Source: Epiperipatus broadwayi
Lineage: Eukaryota; Onychophora; Udeonychophora; Euonychophora; Peripatidae
Assembly: GCA_028023455.1 (NCBI GenBank)
Contig: JAQFVV010006470.1
Location: 837,800-901,799, forward strand
Direction: 5' to 3'
Length of the DNA: 64,000 nt
The notes under the pieces are model-generated. The model did no database searches. It was not told where the DNA came from and saw only the letters and a list, made by a program, of their open reading frames with translations. Every line of letters starts with the position of its first letter. Position 1 is the stretch's first letter. This document shows, piece after piece, positions 16,299-31,072 of this stretch. The position numbers were made by a program, and so were the translations under genes.

Positions 16299-16530
16299 CT
16301 ATTGATTGTTTCAAATTAAGTAACACATGCCTATTACCTTTGATACATATAATTATTTAAGTTGTCATCAAGAGGTTAAATATAATGTATGAGGATATAC
16401 ATATATCAATATTGAACTTTTTTTTAAAAAAAAAAACAAATGGGGAAAGAATTAATTAGGCATAATTATTTATTTTAAAATATTTTTTTAAAAAAATGTT
16501 ATTATAAATTTGAAAATTCAGTTATACGCA
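16297..16530 (+). repeat. Repeat W fragment fused to LTR-like unit B
   Basis: The first ~18 bp ('gctattgattgtttcaaa') match the start of repeat W at 22503 and 33577. From about 16315 the sequence switches to the LTR-like family of 6982-7229 and 30777-31026, missing that family's first ~35 bp, and ends at the same TTATACGCA. It is therefore a chimera of two families joined at a short AAAT-type microhomology. Confidence 0.7.
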
Positions 16531-16543
16531 TATATATATATAT

Positions 16544-19152
<2,609 letters not shown>

Positions 19153-19154
19153 CA

Positions 19155-19688
19155 TCAACCATTATCAATCCACTGCAGGATGAAGATCTCTCCAAGTTTA
19201 ATCCATCTTCTCTGATCTTTAGCTTCTCTTCTCCACAACACCCCTGCACATTTTCTTATTTCTTCCATCCATCTCACATGTGGTCTCATTCTGGGTCTTT
19301 TACAATCTCTTGGAATCCAATTTAAAATTTCAATTGTCCATCTATTATCATCTCTTCTAGCAATATGTCCAGCCCAACTCCATTTCAATCTTTTAATTTT
19401 TTCAATAAGGTCAGTAACACCTGTTTGTTGTCTTACCCATACATTGCGTTTTCGATCTCTTCTTGTTACTCCCAACATACATCTCTCCATACTCTTTTGA
19501 GTGGTCTGAAGTCTCTGTATTGCTCTTCTATTAAGTGTCCAAGTCTGAGATCCATAAGTAAGAACTGGTAAAACACATTTGCTAAAAAACATCCTTTTCA
19601 AACACATAGGCATATTTCCTTTTAGTATCAAGTTATTTCTACCAAAAGCACTCCAAACAAGTTTAATTCTATGATTAATTTCCTCCAT
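19155..19688 (-). CDS. RTE ORF fragment, C-terminal domain
   Basis: A 177-codon open stretch in the C-terminal part of the LINE polyprotein. Recognisable blocks in order are INHRIK near the start, [11 protein letters not shown], the [13 protein letters not shown] block, the [21 protein letters not shown] block, [15 protein letters not shown], and the end ILQWIDNG. This region follows the RT thumb in RTE-like elements; its biochemical role is poorly defined. The terminal stop sits next to the (TA)n tail. It is out of frame with the upstream RT piece at 19695-20000. Copy 2 carries the matching region at 60150-60690 with more stops. Confidence 0.85.
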   Translation of the reverse strand: MEEINHRIKLVWSAFGRNNLILKGNMPMCLKRMFFSKCVLPVLTYGSQTWTLNRRAIQRLQTTQKSMERCMLGVTRRDRKRNVWVRQQTGVTDLIEKIKRLKWSWAGHIARRDDNRWTIEILNWIPRDCKRPRMRPHVRWMEEIRKCAGVLWRREAKDQRRWIKLGEIFILQWIDNG

Positions 19689-19694
19689 TATGTT

Positions 19695-20000
19695 TCAATC
19701 TGTATTAATAATCTGACCAAGGTATTTATAACTGTTAACTTCTTCTAATTCTTCATAATCAATCTTTATTTTCATATTTTGAGCAAATCGATTAAACATT
19801 ACTTTGGTCTTTTTAACATTTATCTTTAGTCCTACTTTTCTACTTTCATCTGCTAACTCCAGCAACATTTCTTGCAGCTCTGAAGCATTATTTGCAAAAA
19901 TAACTACATCATCTGTGAAATCTAAATGACTTAAATACTCTCCATTTACTTTCACTCTTTCAGTTTTCCATTTTAATCCACAAAATACTTCTTGCAGCAC
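19695..20000 (-). CDS. RTE reverse transcriptase fragment, palm C-terminal half
   Basis: A 101-codon open stretch covering the RT active-site region. LDFTDDVVIFA is the YADD-type motif, here F-T-D-D with both Asp kept but Ala changed to Thr. It is followed by a helix rich in Glu and Leu, VGLKINVKKTKVM, and the SYKYLGQII motif that ends the palm/thumb boundary. It continues the RT from 20039-20737 after a frame break. The copy 2 equivalent at about 59900-60150 reads FADD. Confidence 0.85.
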   Translation of the reverse strand: MLQEVFCGLKWKTERVKVNGEYLSHLDFTDDVVIFANNASELQEMLLELADESRKVGLKINVKKTKVMFNRFAQNMKIKIDYEELEEVNSYKYLGQIINTD

Positions 20001-20038
20001 TGCTGTAAAGAGTTTTGGAGATATGGAGCCACCTTGTC

Positions 20039-20737
20039 TTACACCTTTCTCAATGTTGATTTTTCCTGTATCATTATGTAATATAATTGTTGCTGTTGAA
20101 TTTTTAATAAATATTCTTTAAAATATGACAATATCCTGGATCTATACCTTTGATGATCCAATGCTTTAATCACTGAAGAATTGTGAATAGAATAGAATAC
20201 CTTTTCATAATCTACAAATCCAAAACATAATGACAACTCATATTCGTTTGTCCTTTTTATGACTTCTCTCAATACCTGGATATGATGTATTGTACTAAAA
20301 CCACTTTTAAATCCAGATTGTTTTCTTGGTTGGTGGAAATCCAATGTTCTCTGTAGATGAGTTGTAATTATCTTGGTAAAAATTTTATATAAAACTGATA
20401 AAAGGCTGATAGGTCTATAATTTCTAATATCTTCTTTATCACCTTTTTTAAATATTAATATTATTACTGCATTCTTCCAATCATCCGGTACATCTTTATC
20501 ATTTAGACATTTGGTATATAACTTTGCGCAAATTGTTTCTATTTCTTCACCTGCTTCTTTTAATATATCAATTATAATTCCATCATTTCCTGGAGACTTT
20601 CCTTTCTTTATACACATAATTGTATGTCTCACTTCTACATTTAAAATTCTGGGCAATTCGGAAGATGTAATAGATATAGGAGATACTTGTTCTTTATTAC
20701 TATATAATTCTTGATAAAAATCTTCTATGAATTTCAT
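20039..20737 (-). CDS. RTE reverse transcriptase fragment, fingers and palm
   Basis: A 232-codon open stretch, the longest coding piece in the window. Fingers motifs are visible: GKSPGNDGI near residue 47, VPDDWKNAVIILIFKKGD near 82, and NYRPISLLSVLYKIF near 106, then QSGFKSGFSTIHHI and the palm motif FVDYEKVFYSIH near 174. In the last motif the catalytic Asp of 'AFD' is Tyr, so this RT would be inactive. Copy 2 keeps the Asp but has a stop one codon later. The start used is simply the first Met after a stop; the natural ORF continues upstream into the endonuclease. Confidence 0.88.
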   Translation of the reverse strand: MKFIEDFYQELYSNKEQVSPISITSSELPRILNVEVRHTIMCIKKGKSPGNDGIIIDILKEAGEEIETICAKLYTKCLNDKDVPDDWKNAVIILIFKKGDKEDIRNYRPISLLSVLYKIFTKIITTHLQRTLDFHQPRKQSGFKSGFSTIHHIQVLREVIKRTNEYELSLCFGFVDYEKVFYSIHNSSVIKALDHQRYRSRILSYFKEYLLKIQQQQLYYIMIQEKSTLRKV

Positions 20738-20832
20738 GATGTCATCTCTCTTTTTAGTACTTGTTCTTTATTAATATATAATTCTTGATAAAAATCTTCT
20801 ACCAATTTCATGATGTCATCTCTCTTTTTAGT
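20686..20832. repeat. Tandem duplication of about 73 bp inside the RTE ORF
   Basis: Two adjacent units, each ending 'gatgtcatctctctttttagta', run 20686-20758 and 20759-20832 with only a few differences. The duplicate falls at the 5' edge of the RT fragment. Copy 2 of the element carries only one unit near 59110-59190. Confidence 0.9.
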
Positions 20833-22060
20833 AATAATTCCATCTATTTTTTCTTATGGCAGATATAAATTTCCTACCAATACCAAAATGTTGTTTAACA
20901 TTTTTGAGAGTTTTATTTTCTTCTACAGCTTTCCTTGCTATTTCACACTTATACTTTCTTATATCATTTTCAACTCTTTTCCATACCATTTTACAAAATT
21001 CGAGATATTCAATTCTTTTTAATACATCATTTTTGTATATCTTCATATTCCTTCTTTACTTCATAAATTCTCTATTCTCAGTAGAAATTTTATTAGTCAG
21101 TTGCTGCTTTTTTTCTACCAGCTATGTTTGTTGCAGTTTTTAAAAGTGTATCAGTTATTTTCATATTAATTTCATTCAAATCTTTATCATGTTCAAAATC
21201 TCCTAACACTTGAAACCTATTTGTAAGTTCTAATTTAAATTCATTAGAATGTTTCTGAAGATTAGGAATATCAACTGTAAATATTGTTTTCTTAATAATT
21301 TTTGTCTCTCTAGTTTTACATGAACACCTAACTTATACCTTACTAATCGATGATCACTTCCTGTGTTAAATTTATTAAGAACATTACAATCTTGAAATAT
21401 GTATTTTCTGTTAGTCAAAATATAATCCAATTCTGCTACACCTTCATTTGGATGTTTCCATGTCCATTTCCTTTTGACATTTTTTTTCAAAAAATGAATT
21501 CATAATATAATGTTTTTCTTTTTCTGCAAACTCCACAAGTCTATGTCCTCTCTCATTTCTATTTCAATAACCAAAATTACCTACAGCAATTTCATCTTTC
21601 ATTTGTCTACCAATTCTAGCATTAAAGTCTCCCATAACAATTTTAAAATGTTGTTTACTCTGATCAAAAGCCCTTTGTACATCCATATAAAAATCTTCTA
21701 CTACTTCATCACTATGAGAACTTGTTGGGTCATAAACCTGAATTATCTGCTTTTGTTATCTGCAATTATGTCGTGTAACTAATCTTGCCACTCTGTCCGA
21801 TACACCATCAATCTCCACAATATTGTTCTTCCACTTTTTATTTATAATGAATCCTACTCCACTTGTATTTCCAATATGTGTGCCTTTATAATAGAGTATA
21901 TGTCCACTTTTTAAATCAATTGTTTCTTCTCCTTTTCTTCTAACTTCACAAAGTCCAATATTGTCCCATTTAATAGGACAGTTCCTCTTCTAATTCTTGC
22001 AATCTTACTTCACTTGAAAGTGATCTGCAGTTGCAAGTACCTAAATAAAAAGTCATCATC
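20828..22060 (-). pseudogene. RTE endonuclease domain, broken
   Basis: On the minus strand from about 22060 the sequence reads a typical endonuclease start (LGTCNCRSLSSEVRLQELEE). The middle, around 21560-21960, is out of frame in places but matches copy 2. From 21490 to 21230 an 86-codon open stretch carries WTWKHPNEG, ELDYIL and the catalytic GSDHRLVRYK block. A linker with a Lys- and Glu-rich helix (20828-21046) connects to RT. The enzyme would nick target DNA to prime reverse transcription. Several frameshifts and stops make it non-functional. Confidence 0.8.
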
Positions 22061-22502
22061 AAATGGCAGCCTGGATCCACAATCAGGAGATTCTTAGCAC
22101 CCTCCGCCTTCGGCCACCAACCGCTGCCTTCGTTGGTGACTTTACAGCCTCCTGGGAATAAGGGCCATGCTTTATTTTTATCTGTCATAATTGTATATAT
22201 GTATTGGAAAAATATTTATCATTTACACAAACATTCATTCTGCCTTATCAGGCACTGAGAAGAAAGACCACGGTGTTTCTTGATCTTAAACTCAGAGGTA
22301 AAAAGCCAATAAACTCACCATGCTGGCTAATATGTGTTGGTGAGCAGCCCATCCATGTTTGTATAATATAAGAATAATCACATAGTAATAACAGCTGCAT
22401 TGACAAGAACGTATGGAGTGGACATTAGGAATTTGCCCTGCTCAGTTCCTTTAAGGCCTCCAAAAGGAATCAACGTGTCTCCTTTCAGTTAAATATATAT
22501 AT

Positions 22503-22700
22503 TATCGATTGTTTCAAATACAGATGTTTGTTTCAACTATATCTTAAGTTAATGAGTGTGGCAAAAAGATGTTCTGTATATGCCTCTAGGCAATTCTTGG
22601 TTGTATAACACAATGATTAATTACTTTAAAAATTCCAAAAAAGCCCATGAAAGTATGGTGAACTAAAAATAACAAGAATGATAGAACCAAAAGACACAGG
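22503..22700 (+). repeat. Repeat W, copy 1
   Basis: About 200 bp that aligns in the same orientation with 33577-33772. It begins 'attgtttcaaata' beside a short TA tract and runs to 'aacaagaatgat(a/g)gaac'. Roughly 85% identical by eye. No coding potential. Only its first ~18 bp occur at 16297. Confidence 0.85.
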
Positions 22701-23301
22701 GAATGTTAAAGAAAGAAAATATATATTTTATTTTTTTTAAAAAAAAAAAAGGCAGTCAAAAGAGAAATAAATTGAAGTGCCAATAAATTATTTTTTTGGA
22801 AAATGGACAAAGAAGTTAAAATTAGGTAGATTGAAACAGCTGAGCAGGAGAGAACTACGGACATCTTGTAAATCATGATTTTTGCTTTTATATATTTAAT
22901 TTTGGCTTTGATTTATTAATTGAGATGGGTATGCTGGAGTTGCTGTAAAGGAAATTAAAGTTTTTGATTTAAACATTTTGCCAAAGAGATGTAAACAAGA
23001 TCAGTTTGTAAAATGCCAATGTTTATAATGTTGGGATAATAGCATATAAGTGAAGGATGTCACCATCCCTTGCTGATAGGAAGTTGTCTCTACCCATTGC
23101 TGTCCGAGAAGAACCCAAGGACCTCCCCAATAATCTACACTGCATGATATAGAACAAAATAGAAAAGATCAAATCTAAAGGTATGAACACATTCACCTTG
23201 GAAGATAATGTCATTAATAATTTAAATCATGTCTCGTTCATAATGAAAATGCCAATAAAAATATCACACTTTAAAGAAGTAAACCTTGACTATTTCAGGA
23301 C
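22701..23301. other. AT-rich DNA, nothing recognised
   Basis: Contains an A-rich tract near 22735-22750 and a 63-codon minus-strand ORF at 23023-23214 without any motif. No repeat shared with the rest of the window was seen. Confidence 0.5.
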
Positions 23302-25250
<1,949 letters not shown>

Positions 25251-25320
25251 TTGGCACTTGGAGTTAACTTGACATCCACAAATATGCTGGGTGAGTGATA
25301 AGAGTACAGTTCAGAACTAA
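25251..25320 (+). promoter_or_regulatory. Primer-binding-site-like motif and leader
   Basis: TTGGCACTTGG at 25251-25261 is followed by a leader ending 'agagtacagttcagaac'. The same motif is at 55357-55367, and TGGCACTTGAAGTC with a similar leader is at 26102. A TGG-initial motif just inside an LTR is what primes reverse transcription from a tRNA 3' end. No tRNA match was tested. Confidence 0.45.
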
Positions 25321-25432
25321 CTATATATGTATGATCACATCATAATTTCCTTTTAAATAAAAAAAGAAGAAACTTAGATTTTAAATATGTAATAAACATA
25401 TACCAAATATATACATGTTACGCACAGGTAAC

Positions 25433-25607
25433 AAACCATAAAATTGAACTAATAACACTATGTGATTGATTATTACATTATGCAAACCCGGGGGTCTTTC
25501 AGGTAATATGATATTTTTTTAATCTTAATATAACCTAGAATTGCTTCTTGTTGCCCTCTGAATAATTCTACCTGTTTAAGCTATTTAACTCAAATTGTAG
25601 TGTGTAA

Positions 25608-25610
<3 letters not shown>
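25433..25610 (+). repeat. Repeat X, copy 2
   Basis: Direct repeat of 23302-23470 with small differences, ending in 'gtgtaactg' and then (TA)n at 25611-25653. Confidence 0.88.

Positions 25611-25653
<43 letters not shown>
25611..25653. repeat. (TA)n array, 43 bp
   Basis: Pure TA array following repeat X copy 2. Confidence 0.97.
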
Positions 25654-25656
<3 letters not shown>

Positions 25657-26732
25657 TTTTATTTATAGTTATGGGTTTGTTTTAATTTAATTTTGGAATG
25701 ATATATACTTTTGATCTTATAAATGATATGTTTAAATATTGATAATAAAAGTCATATATTTTTCTTATAATTGAAGTTGCATATTGATTTATCAACTATA
25801 TTTGCTTATTACTTTAACTCCCAAGATAAATTGAAAAAATATCTAAATATTTCTGATATGAATAGGCATATATTTATTAAGTATATTTTAGATGCAAATC
25901 TAATATTTAAGAAATAGTTTTAAGTGATTAACTCAGGGAATAAAGATTTAAAGAGAGTGTTTAAATCTACATGTTTCTTAGCATACCTTCATTCATTCAA
26001 TAGGGTTTCCTCCCAAGCCTGAGAATGATCTAACTTGGGATCGGGCACCTCATTAGATAGGAAAAGTAGGGAATGTATAGTTCTCATCATACTAGTGAGT
26101 CTGGCACTTGAAGTCAGCTTCCAACTGATGCTCATAAGTATACTGTTCCCATATAAATTTATTTCTAGATCTTATTCAAGGAACAATGGCCATTGGAAGA
26201 CTTTTAACTTATTTTTGTAAATAATATATACACAAAATCTAAATATTGCATGTATAAAATTAAAAAATAAATAAATAAAAAATTTGTATTTGAATTCCTA
26301 TTCAGTAGATACTGATTAAGTATTATCTACAGGTGTTATGGTGACTAGACAGAAAAAAGTATATTCATTTATTATACTGTGTGGTCCATGTGTCCATTTT
26401 ACCAATCTATTTTATTTTATTTTGGTTGACAAGCATTAGGCATGACTGTTAAAATGGGTTTGTCAGTTAAAATGGTTTTCCAACAAATAGAGCTACGAAA
26501 GTAGAACAGCAAATTGATAAGATTTTTTCTTTTTGATTTTAATTGTTTTGTCTTGGAATTATTGCTTAAGAAAATAAAACACCAGATAGGGGGGGAAATA
26601 GAGTGAGGATTAGAGGTTCAACAATAGGACAGGGTACGGTCAGCATAGTATTTTATGAGCTGGGGTGGTGAGCCTGGCATGTTGTATCAAGAAAACTAAA
26701 AAAGAAAAGTAAAACATTAAATTCTCTTATTC

Positions 26733-26733
<1 letters not shown>
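25654..26733. other. Possible 5' end region of the gypsy element
   Basis: No ORF of interest. A third copy of the PBS/leader motif (TGGCACTTGAAGTC) lies at 26102, about 450 bp after the TA array and about 950 bp before gag-like sequence. A 'taggcatat' block near 25868 resembles one inside the 3' LTR at 30953. These hints allow 25.65-26.1 kb to be a diverged or different 5' LTR, but I cannot confirm it. Confidence 0.35.

Positions 26734-26775
<42 letters not shown>
26734..26775. repeat. (TA)n array, 42 bp
   Basis: Pure TA array within the region upstream of gag. Confidence 0.97.
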
Positions 26776-26781
<6 letters not shown>

Positions 26782-27059
26782 AACACAATATCTTATTAGT
26801 ACATATATATATAAATTGTGTTATTATTTTACTCAGAGTTCGTTTTAAATATATTTCATAAAAACAAAAGTAGAAATAAAGGTTATTTATCTGAAAGATA
26901 AAGTAGGAAAGACAGTATAGATATGATATTAACAAGATTACAGAAGTTAGAGGGGATGGAAATGAAGGTATTTAGATAATAGAAGAAAGAGAGCCTGAGG
27001 GAGCATAGAAATAGTTTACAAAAATATTCTAGGAGATATGGAATACTGTAGGAATTCAA

Positions 27060-27620
27060 AATAATCTTAGTGCAGGTCCATCTTCAAGGATATGCAAAAA
27101 TTTGTTGGTGGGATTCTACGTTACACCAACCCCAAACATACCAGGAGTATGAAATGGGTCTGAAGAAGACATTTTGGAATGAGGAACAGCAGGAGAATAT
27201 CAAAATGTAAATCATTATTCAGAAGTGTTCGGAAGAAAGGAAGAAAATTACATACAGATTTTCATATGAAAAGTGGCCACACTGAAGACATAAGAGAGTG
27301 ATAAACTATCTGAAAATCATATAGTAAAATGGTGTGTCAAAATTTGCCAGTAAAAATAAGATACCGAGTGGGGATTAAAAGTATTAGGTTAGCTAAAGAA
27401 ATTGATAAAATTTTGTCAAATTGAGGAAGATATGGGCAAATGAATGGTATTGAAGATAGAATATTCATAGATAAAGGTCAAATGGCTATGGCAGAGGAAG
27501 AAGGAAAGATACACTTGGGGAAAAGAAACACATTGGGAATTTGGTGTGCTCATGGGATTATAGGGTTTCTCAATATGCCAAAGAGGTATGTCCAAATATT
27601 CATATGGAAATCAATCAAAT
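27060..27620 (+). pseudogene. gypsy gag-like remnant
   Basis: Reading across frames from about 27080 gives a capsid-like segment: an LQGYAK block, two Trp-containing motifs, and TYQEYEMGLKKTFW near 27130. A basic, helix-rich segment with an arginine-rich VKIRYRVG stretch follows near 27350. A short ORF at 27440-27622 extends beyond it. Gag would form the virus-like particle. No clear CCHC zinc knuckle survives. Assignment rests on position before the protease and on general gag character. Confidence 0.5.
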
Positions 27621-27760
27621 AGAAATTGATACCCTCATCAATTCGGGGGGTCAAATTTCTGTTATGTCAGAAACACTATATCATAAACTGATTAGGAACA
27701 ACTGGCATACAAACCCTTCCACTTAAGGCTACACAGGTGACAATGGCAAATAATAAGAGA
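27590..27760 (+). pseudogene. gypsy aspartic protease remnant
   Basis: The open stretch at 27541-27726 ends in IEIDTLINSGGQISVMSETLYHKL. This matches the retropepsin active-site context 'ALIDSGA..SVIS', but the catalytic Asp of D-S-G is Asn, so it would be inactive. A second match reading ILGSDFLQKHKCIL near 27855 corresponds to the C-terminal 'ILG.DFL' motif of these proteases. Stops separate the two. Confidence 0.7.
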
Positions 27761-28179
27761 TCCAAGATAGTACCTAAGCAGATTTAAGTAGACTTACGGA
27801 TAATTAGGAAAAAAATGCTCATGTATTTCTTATTATGTAGTGCCTGATGCACAAGGCCATATTAGGATCTGATTTCCTACAAAAACACAAATGTATCCTG
27901 TAAAACAAAAAAGAAAGAGTTACTTGTGAAGAAAAAATAATTAAAATTTTCTAGTGCCGGACCTACATCATTAAATTGAGGTCATGAAAGTTGAGAACCC
28001 AATGGATGGAATGATAGCTGAGAAAGTTAAGCAGGCAAATATGGCCAATATTGAAGAAAAAATGCACTACAGAACATATTGGAAGAATGTGGCCATATTT
28101 ATTTCAGATATACCGGGTGTAATTCAAGGATTTGAGCAAAGAATTAAAATAAATCCTGACTAGCCATTCCAGTTTAGGT

Positions 28180-28890
28180 AATACCCAGTTCCAGTTTCAC
28201 ATCAATACTGGAATAATGTGAAGAACCATATCAACCAAATTATAGAATGGGGAATTTTTTAATGTGTTCCTCTCGATATTGTAATTTGCTCATGATTGTC
28301 AAAAAAAGTTGGGTCACTCAGGCTGTATTTGGACGCAAAAAAACTTAACAGAATAACTATCCCAGATTGTACTATTCCCCCTCCTTTTCAGAAACTGTTA
28401 CAAAGATTTAAGGAAAAGTAAATATTTTCATCTTTTGATTTGACGGTCTGTTACTAGCAGATCCAACTCCATCCTGATGACTGGAAATATACTGCCTTTA
28501 GATATGATGGTTATTCATATCAATTTAACCATATGCCATTTGACCTAATAAACAGTGGTCCAGGGTTGCTGAGATGTTTGGACCAAGTGTTGTCAGAGTA
28601 AGTAAAAAAAAATGGTCACGATGTATGTAGATGATGTATTAGTGTCATCAGCAACCATGGATGAACATTTTAGGGATGTAGAGATATTTCTCAAAGAATG
28701 CCTAAAGAAAAGAAACAAGATTAATTTAAAAAAAGTGTGTTATATAAGGTTGAAGTTACTTTTTTAGGTCATGTGGTTGGTTCTTAAGAGATAAAACCCC
28801 ATCCAGACAAAGTTTTGACTATTTGAAAATTTCCAAAACCTAGATCGTTGAAACAAATTCGATCATTCATGGGCTATAACAGGTTTTATG
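28180..28890 (+). pseudogene. gypsy reverse transcriptase remnant
   Basis: RT motifs occur in order across shifting frames: a palm entry near 28430 with a 'SFDLT..Y.QI.LHPDDWKYTAF' pattern, YSYQFNHMPFDL near 28515, the catalytic block TMYVDDVLVSSA at 28619-28655, FLGHVVGS near 28765, and FPKPRSLKQIRSFMG near 28830. The Y-V-D-D pair is intact. In-frame stops and at least two frameshifts break it. Confidence 0.85.
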
Positions 28891-28999
28891 AGGGGTTTGC
28901 AGAACAAATGGCGCCCATGGTCAAGATGATAAGAAAGAATAACCCATGGTAATAGGCTCATGACCAATAGAAAGCCTTTAAGAATATAAAAAGAGGTTT

Positions 29000-29421
29000 T
29001 AAAAAACAAGTCAATGGGGGCATTTCCAGATTTCAAAAAGCCATTCATTGTAGAAACAGACAGTAGTGAGTATGGGCTAGGAGTTACACTACCCCAGAAG
29101 CTGGATGATAATCAGATGAAAGTATTGTACTTTATAAGGCTATTGTGTAAATGACTGGAGTGACAATATACCACTGCTGAAAAGGAAGCTCTGACAATTG
29201 TCTGTGCATTTCAGAAGTTCCAGCCACTGTTGTTGGGATCAAAAGTGGTTGACATTACTGACCATAAAAGATTGGAGTTTTTGAACCACAGCTACCTCAC
29301 CAACAGCTGGTTGATTCAATGGAGTCTATACCTCCATGAATATGACTACACTGTAAAATATTGCAGAGGGTCAGAAAACATCATGCCATACATATTGAGT
29401 CATAACCCTGCTCGAGATTAG
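29000..29421 (+). pseudogene. gypsy RNase H remnant
   Basis: Starts with FKKPFIVETDSSEYGLGVTL near 29030, where the first RNase H Asp (TDSS) is present. AEKEALTIVCAFQKF near 29180 supplies the Glu, and VDITDHKRLEFL at 29250-29285 supplies the TDHK motif. A 63-codon open stretch (29230-29421) ends in VKYCRGSENIMPYILSHNPA, the usual link to integrase. One stop splits the domain near 29150. Confidence 0.87.
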
Positions 29422-29689
29422 CCATGACATTTTAAGTGGAGACAACTTGTATATTGCAAGCTTGAACCTGAAGACAAATGAAGCAGTAGAACAATATTTG
29501 GCCAAACTAACATAATGTCAATGAAAAAATGGATAACTAAGAACATTGATTTAGAAGCTAGAGGAAAAGGGGATGACAGACTTAGGATGGGTGGGAAAAA
29601 AGACAGGATGATACCAAATAAGACAATCGATATTACAGTATCAAATTCATGAGGACCAAGAGGAGTGGAAGCTTGTTTTACCATGTCAG

Positions 29690-30650
29690 ATGAGGTAGTC
29701 CATTATCACCCTTGTACACCAACTATATGTTCATTATGGCACATTCAAAACTGAGCATTTACTAAGGGGTTGGCTTTATTGGCCTGGAAGGCATACTAAA
29801 ATTATGGCCATGGTAGACCAGTGTGAAATATGACAAAAGGCAAAGCCAGCTAATAAGAGTTATGTAACACCTATGATGACCATAATTCCAGCAAAGACAT
29901 GGTAAATGATGTCCCTAAATTACTATGGTCAATTGCCTGCTTTTAACAAGAAAAAGTATTTGGTCTGGGTCTATGATATATTCTCGAAATTTGTAGCCAT
30001 ATACCCGATATTCCAGGCAAATACTAAGAACACTATAAAATGCTATAAAATAGCCACATTCACACTGTAGGAAAACCAAACATTTTATTATCAGACCATG
30101 GCACTCCTTTCATGACATCAAAATGGCATATGTGGATACAATAACAAGGAATTAAGCACATATTGACATCCATATGTAATCTATAATGGAACCTATGTGA
30201 GAGGGTTATGTGGAAACTAGGTCAGTTATTTAGAACATATCTCCCAATGAAACACCAATGGTGGGTCAAGCAAGTTCCACAGGTCATTGAATTTATTAAT
30301 TGATCATTCAACCAATCGACCGGGTTTGCCCCAATATGGCTGCATTTAGGGAAAAAATGTCCCTTGATTGACCTCGATTGATAAATACATACTATCCTGG
30401 GTTGGGTGAGCCCCCAAAAAATGTAGAAGCTGATAGAGCTCAAGCTTACCAGACCCTTATGAAAAGAAGTCAAAATAGAAATAAAATGTATGTGGGTACC
30501 TGGCACCAATTCCAAATAGGGGACAAGGTAAAGGTGAAAACACCACATCTTTGTGACCCAGGAAATTTCATCTGCCTTAAGTTTTGTAATTTATATGAGG
30601 ATCCATTCACTATTGTACAGCAAAGGGGAAATAATGAATTTTGAGTAAAC
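29690..30650 (+). pseudogene. gypsy integrase remnant
   Basis: An HHCC-type zinc region (YGTFKTEH then QCEI) occurs at 29725-29835. The catalytic core follows: the first Asp position is Asn (SLNYYGQLP near 29915), then VWVYDIFSKFVAIYP at 29965-30010, LLSDHGTPF near 30085-30110 with the second Asp, and CERVMWKLG near 30195 with the Glu. A C-terminal 'LYEDPFTIVQQRG' block lies near 30590. The open stretch 30378-30644 covers the last part. It is the same family pattern as the remnant at 5820-6800. Confidence 0.85.
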
Positions 30651-30776
30651 ACTGGGTTAGAGATTAAAGGGTCCTACAAGGCTAGGGCTTTAAAACCTGT
30701 ACTATAATGGATTTATTATCTTTTAATACTTTAAAGTAAGTATACTTCATCTTGAAGTCTTTCCAACAGGGGGCAT

Positions 30777-31026
30777 TGTAACAGTAGCCAAGTTCACACC
30801 CTGTTACAAAAAAATTAAGTAACACATACCCATCACCCTTGATACATATAATTATTTAAGTTGTTGTCAAGATGTTAAATATAATGTAAGAGGATATACA
30901 TAAAAGAATATTGAACTTTTTTTAAAAGAAAACAAATGTGGAAAGGATTAATTAGGCATACTTATTTATTTTAAAATATGTTTTTTAAAAATGTTATTAT
31001 AAATTTGAAAAATACAGTTATACGCA
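30777..31026 (+). repeat. gypsy 3' LTR (unit C), 250 bp
   Basis: Starts TGTAACAG immediately after the polypurine tract and ends TTATACGCA. It aligns with 6982-7229 and 16315-16530. Its first 32 bp form an inverted repeat (TGTAACAG ... CTGTTACA). A (TA)n array begins a few bases after the end. Confidence 0.8.

Positions 31027-31031
<5 letters not shown>

Positions 31032-31067
<36 letters not shown>
31032..31067. repeat. (TA)n array, about 36 bp
   Basis: TA array that separates the gypsy LTR from the 3' end of element E copy 2. Confidence 0.97.

Positions 31068-31072
<5 letters not shown>

Larger units (their letters stand above)
27060..30770 (+). mobile_element. Ty3/gypsy LTR retrotransposon, internal region, degenerate
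   Basis: Plus-strand remnants occur in gypsy order: gag, protease, RT, RNase H, integrase, polypurine tract, then LTR. Integrase following RNase H places it in Ty3/gypsy and not in copia. The polyprotein is broken by many stops and frameshifts, and no piece exceeds about 90 codons. A polypurine tract (AGGGGG, 30768-30773) sits just before the TG of the LTR at 30777. Nothing suggests current activity. Confidence 0.88.

Noticed and set aside
20511-21143. Plus-strand ORFs of 67-95 codons
   Set aside because: Reverse-strand shadows of the minus-strand RTE coding region, T-rich and hydrophobic as expected.
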